The translations under genes and the position numbers were made by a program. The notes below the pieces were generated by a model that was not told the DNA's origin, ran no database searches, and worked only from the letters and a program-made list of their open reading frames with translations. A stretch of 64,000 nt of DNA from Legionella_C sp048541585. GTDB taxonomy: Bacteria; Pseudomonadota; Gammaproteobacteria; Legionellales; Legionellaceae. Shown piece after piece: positions 62,565 through 64,000 of this stretch; the stretch's first letter is position 1, and each line of letters begins with the position of its first letter. The stretch spans positions 1,116,001 to 1,180,000 of the forward strand of contig NZ_CP183303.1 in assembly GCF_048541585.1 (NCBI RefSeq). The letters are read 5' to 3'.

Positions 62565-64000
62565 TTATTTTTTAAGTTCATTAACTTGATTAATAATAGT
62601 CTTATTATCTGTATAGTGTTTTTGAGTTAAAGGAAGCGGTATTCTAACTTTATAAAGTTCCCCACCATTAACCAAAACAAAAGCCTGCCCCTTAGGCAAA
62701 GAAATAATATCGTTTACCTCAATCATAGGTATAGAAGTAGTCTGAACTCGATCTTCATTTGTCGTATTAAAATAAACGCCATCTTCCCCATGGGGCGTAT
62801 CATTGACCATAGAAACTTGCGTATGGCCGACTACACCAACTTGCGGTAATACTTTAACTAGGAGGTTAGCTGTTTCCTCATTTTTAACTCGAAGCACAAT
62901 TAAAGTATTGAAGTTACCTTCAGAAACATCAGCTTTCGCTCTTGATCCAAATGCTACTTCCATATCTTGAATTGTTTGCGCATAGGCTGTGACTTGGAAA
63001 CCTGCGCCACCGGCTTTGTTTAAGATTTTTACAAATGAATCTTGAATAATTTCTGAGAGTTCATCGCAGTGAAGATTTAAACGATAATGAGTGGTACTTT
63101 CTTTATAGATTTTTCCAGCAGTTGATACTAAGTCAGATAAAAAGGCTTTACCTACAGCTTGAGCAATATTAGGGTTGGTTAAGCTATCAAGGCCGATATA
63201 AATTACTTTCTTTTCTTTGATTGCCTTCATTAACTCAATTTCGTTATTGCTATGCTTAAATGAAAATATTTTTGATGCATTACTCTTGTTAATTTCGGAT
63301 AGGACTGGTCCGACACTGGCGGTAATTTTATCATAATAATGTTTATCCATGATGGCGGCATCATAGAGATCAATCAGTATTTGATCGTGTAGACTTTCTA
63401 CATTTCCCGTAGTGATTGTCTTAGAAATATAATTTTTTAAGTATTCAATTACCGCTTTTGTTCTATCCATCGGTGCTATCTTTTTATTTTTACGGCTTAC
63501 CTTCTCTTCATGAGTAGTAAGAATGATTTCAATCTGTGAATGATAGTCAGAGTAATGCAGAGGCATGATTGTATCAGCATAGGCCATCAGTAATTGATCT
63601 AAACGACTAATATAAAAAGCAATAGATTTATAAGTAATGTGCTGCTGCATTTCTTCAAGGCAGATGGCCACAATATTGATATATTTCCAGGCAAAGGCTG
63701 CAAATTGTTTGCCTTCACCTTCAGCAGCGATAGCATCCGTAATACGTGTTGCAACTTCACTGACCTGATCATAGTTTTTTAAAGGGTTGTATTGAGCAGA
63801 TAAGTTAGGAAAACCTAGGTGTACAATGCGAAAATCATTTAATCTGTTCGATACTTCGCAAGCGGCATACATATCGCGAACTAAGTCTAAGTCGCCTTTA
63901 GGATCAACAACAATAACTGCATCGCCATTTCTAATATCTTGGTTAATTAGAATACTGGCAAGCCTTGTTTTCCCTACACGTGTTGTGCCAACAACAAAAG
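62565..64000 (-). CDS. traD: TraD-type conjugative coupling protein (partial)
   Basis: Coupling ATPase that links DNA to the conjugative type IV system. The frame runs beyond the window edge, so the N-terminus is missing. Near the edge GTTRVGKTR is the Walker A motif; DPKGDLDLVRDMY follows, as in the TraD of PFGI-1/SXT-like elements. Further on, FKHS...IYIGLDSL and NLHCDELSEI (Walker B, LHCDE) are present. It indicates a conjugative, GI-type system to the right. Confidence 0.88.
   Translation of the reverse strand, partial: FVVGTTRVGKTRLASILINQDIRNGDAVIVVDPKGDLDLVRDMYAACEVSNRLNDFRIVHLGFPNLSAQYNPLKNYDQVSEVATRITDAIAAEGEGKQFAAFAWKYINIVAICLEEMQQHITYKSIAFYISRLDQLLMAYADTIMPLHYSDYHSQIEIILTTHEEKVSRKNKKIAPMDRTKAVIEYLKNYISKTITTGNVESLHDQILIDLYDAAIMDKHYYDKITASVGPVLSEINKSNASKIFSFKHSNNEIELMKAIKEKKVIYIGLDSLTNPNIAQAVGKAFLSDLVSTAGKIYKESTTHYRLNLHCDELSEIIQDSFVKILNKAGGAGFQVTAYAQTIQDMEVAFGSRAKADVSEGNFNTLIVLRVKNEETANLLVKVLPQVGVVGHTQVSMVNDTPHGEDGVYFNTTNEDRVQTTSIPMIEVNDIISLPKGQAFVLVNGGELYKVRIPLPLTQKHYTDNKTIINQVNELKK

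Larger units (their letters stand above)
51134..64000. mobile_element. Left part of an integrative conjugative element or island
   Basis: Directly after the tRNA-Thr begins a block with integrative-element genes: antirestriction ardA, ssb, two tyrosine recombinases, a TraD-type coupling protein, cargo and a defence-like gene, plus two STAXI-like RNA elements. The 3' end of the tRNA is a common attachment site for tyrosine recombinases. The right boundary and second attachment site lie outside the window, so the extent is open to the right. Confidence 0.75.

Overview
The window looks like a chromosomal piece from a Legionella-type gammaproteobacterium. It is AT-rich, and its housekeeping genes are gammaproteobacterial (fleQ-like regulator, a complete ccmABCDEFGHI cluster, recQ, prfC, split pntAA/pntAB/pntB, comEC). 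Interspersed are large orphan proteins without export signals that look like type IV (Dot/Icm) effectors, and a eukaryote-like ecto-NTPDase. Four effector-like genes share one promoter architecture: two TTAA-centred 9-mers 2 bp apart, then exactly 7 bp, then a TATAAT/TATAGT -10 box. This matches the PmrA-box promoters known from Legionella effectors. The genus is inferred from these traits, not from a database search.

Layout. 1-4.5 kb: a secreted Cys-rich protein with an internal duplication, a FleQ-type regulator, two low-complexity small proteins and a SohB-like protease. 4.7-11 kb: the cytochrome c maturation operon, read without gaps, including a ccmD too short for most ORF lists. 11-17 kb: dodecin, RecQ and a three-gene acyl-CoA module resembling valine catabolism. 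17-30 kb: two effector-like proteins (one a FAD-monooxygenase-like protein with helical repeats), small-molecule enzymes, a frameshifted nitronate monooxygenase, and three 82-bp repeats that each fold as a four-way cloverleaf. 30-43 kb: RF3, REP-like palindromes, a kinase-like membrane effector candidate, a racemase-fold protein without its cysteines, a coiled-coil effector candidate and the transhydrogenase operon. 43-49 kb: comEC flanked by two paralogous proteins with a possible caspase-like His/Cys dyad, intact in one and lost in the other. 49-51 kb: NTPDase, DoxX and tRNA-Thr(CGT).

From the tRNA-Thr to the right edge lies the left part of an integrative conjugative element or genomic island. 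It carries GNAT, ArdA antirestriction, SSB, an APH-like kinase, an esterase, a tandem pair of tyrosine recombinases (one degenerate), a 1257-aa nuclease-plus-STAND-NTPase protein that looks like an anti-phage system, and a TraD-type coupling ATPase cut by the window end. Two copies of a conserved pseudoknot-forming non-coding element lie upstream of the ssb/ardA genes and of the recombinase genes; both structure and context fit the STAXI RNA class.

Most novel-looking items: the cloverleaf repeats, the live/dead caspase-like pair around comEC, the STAND nuclease on the island, and the four-member putative PmrA regulon. All functions are read from motifs and context by eye.
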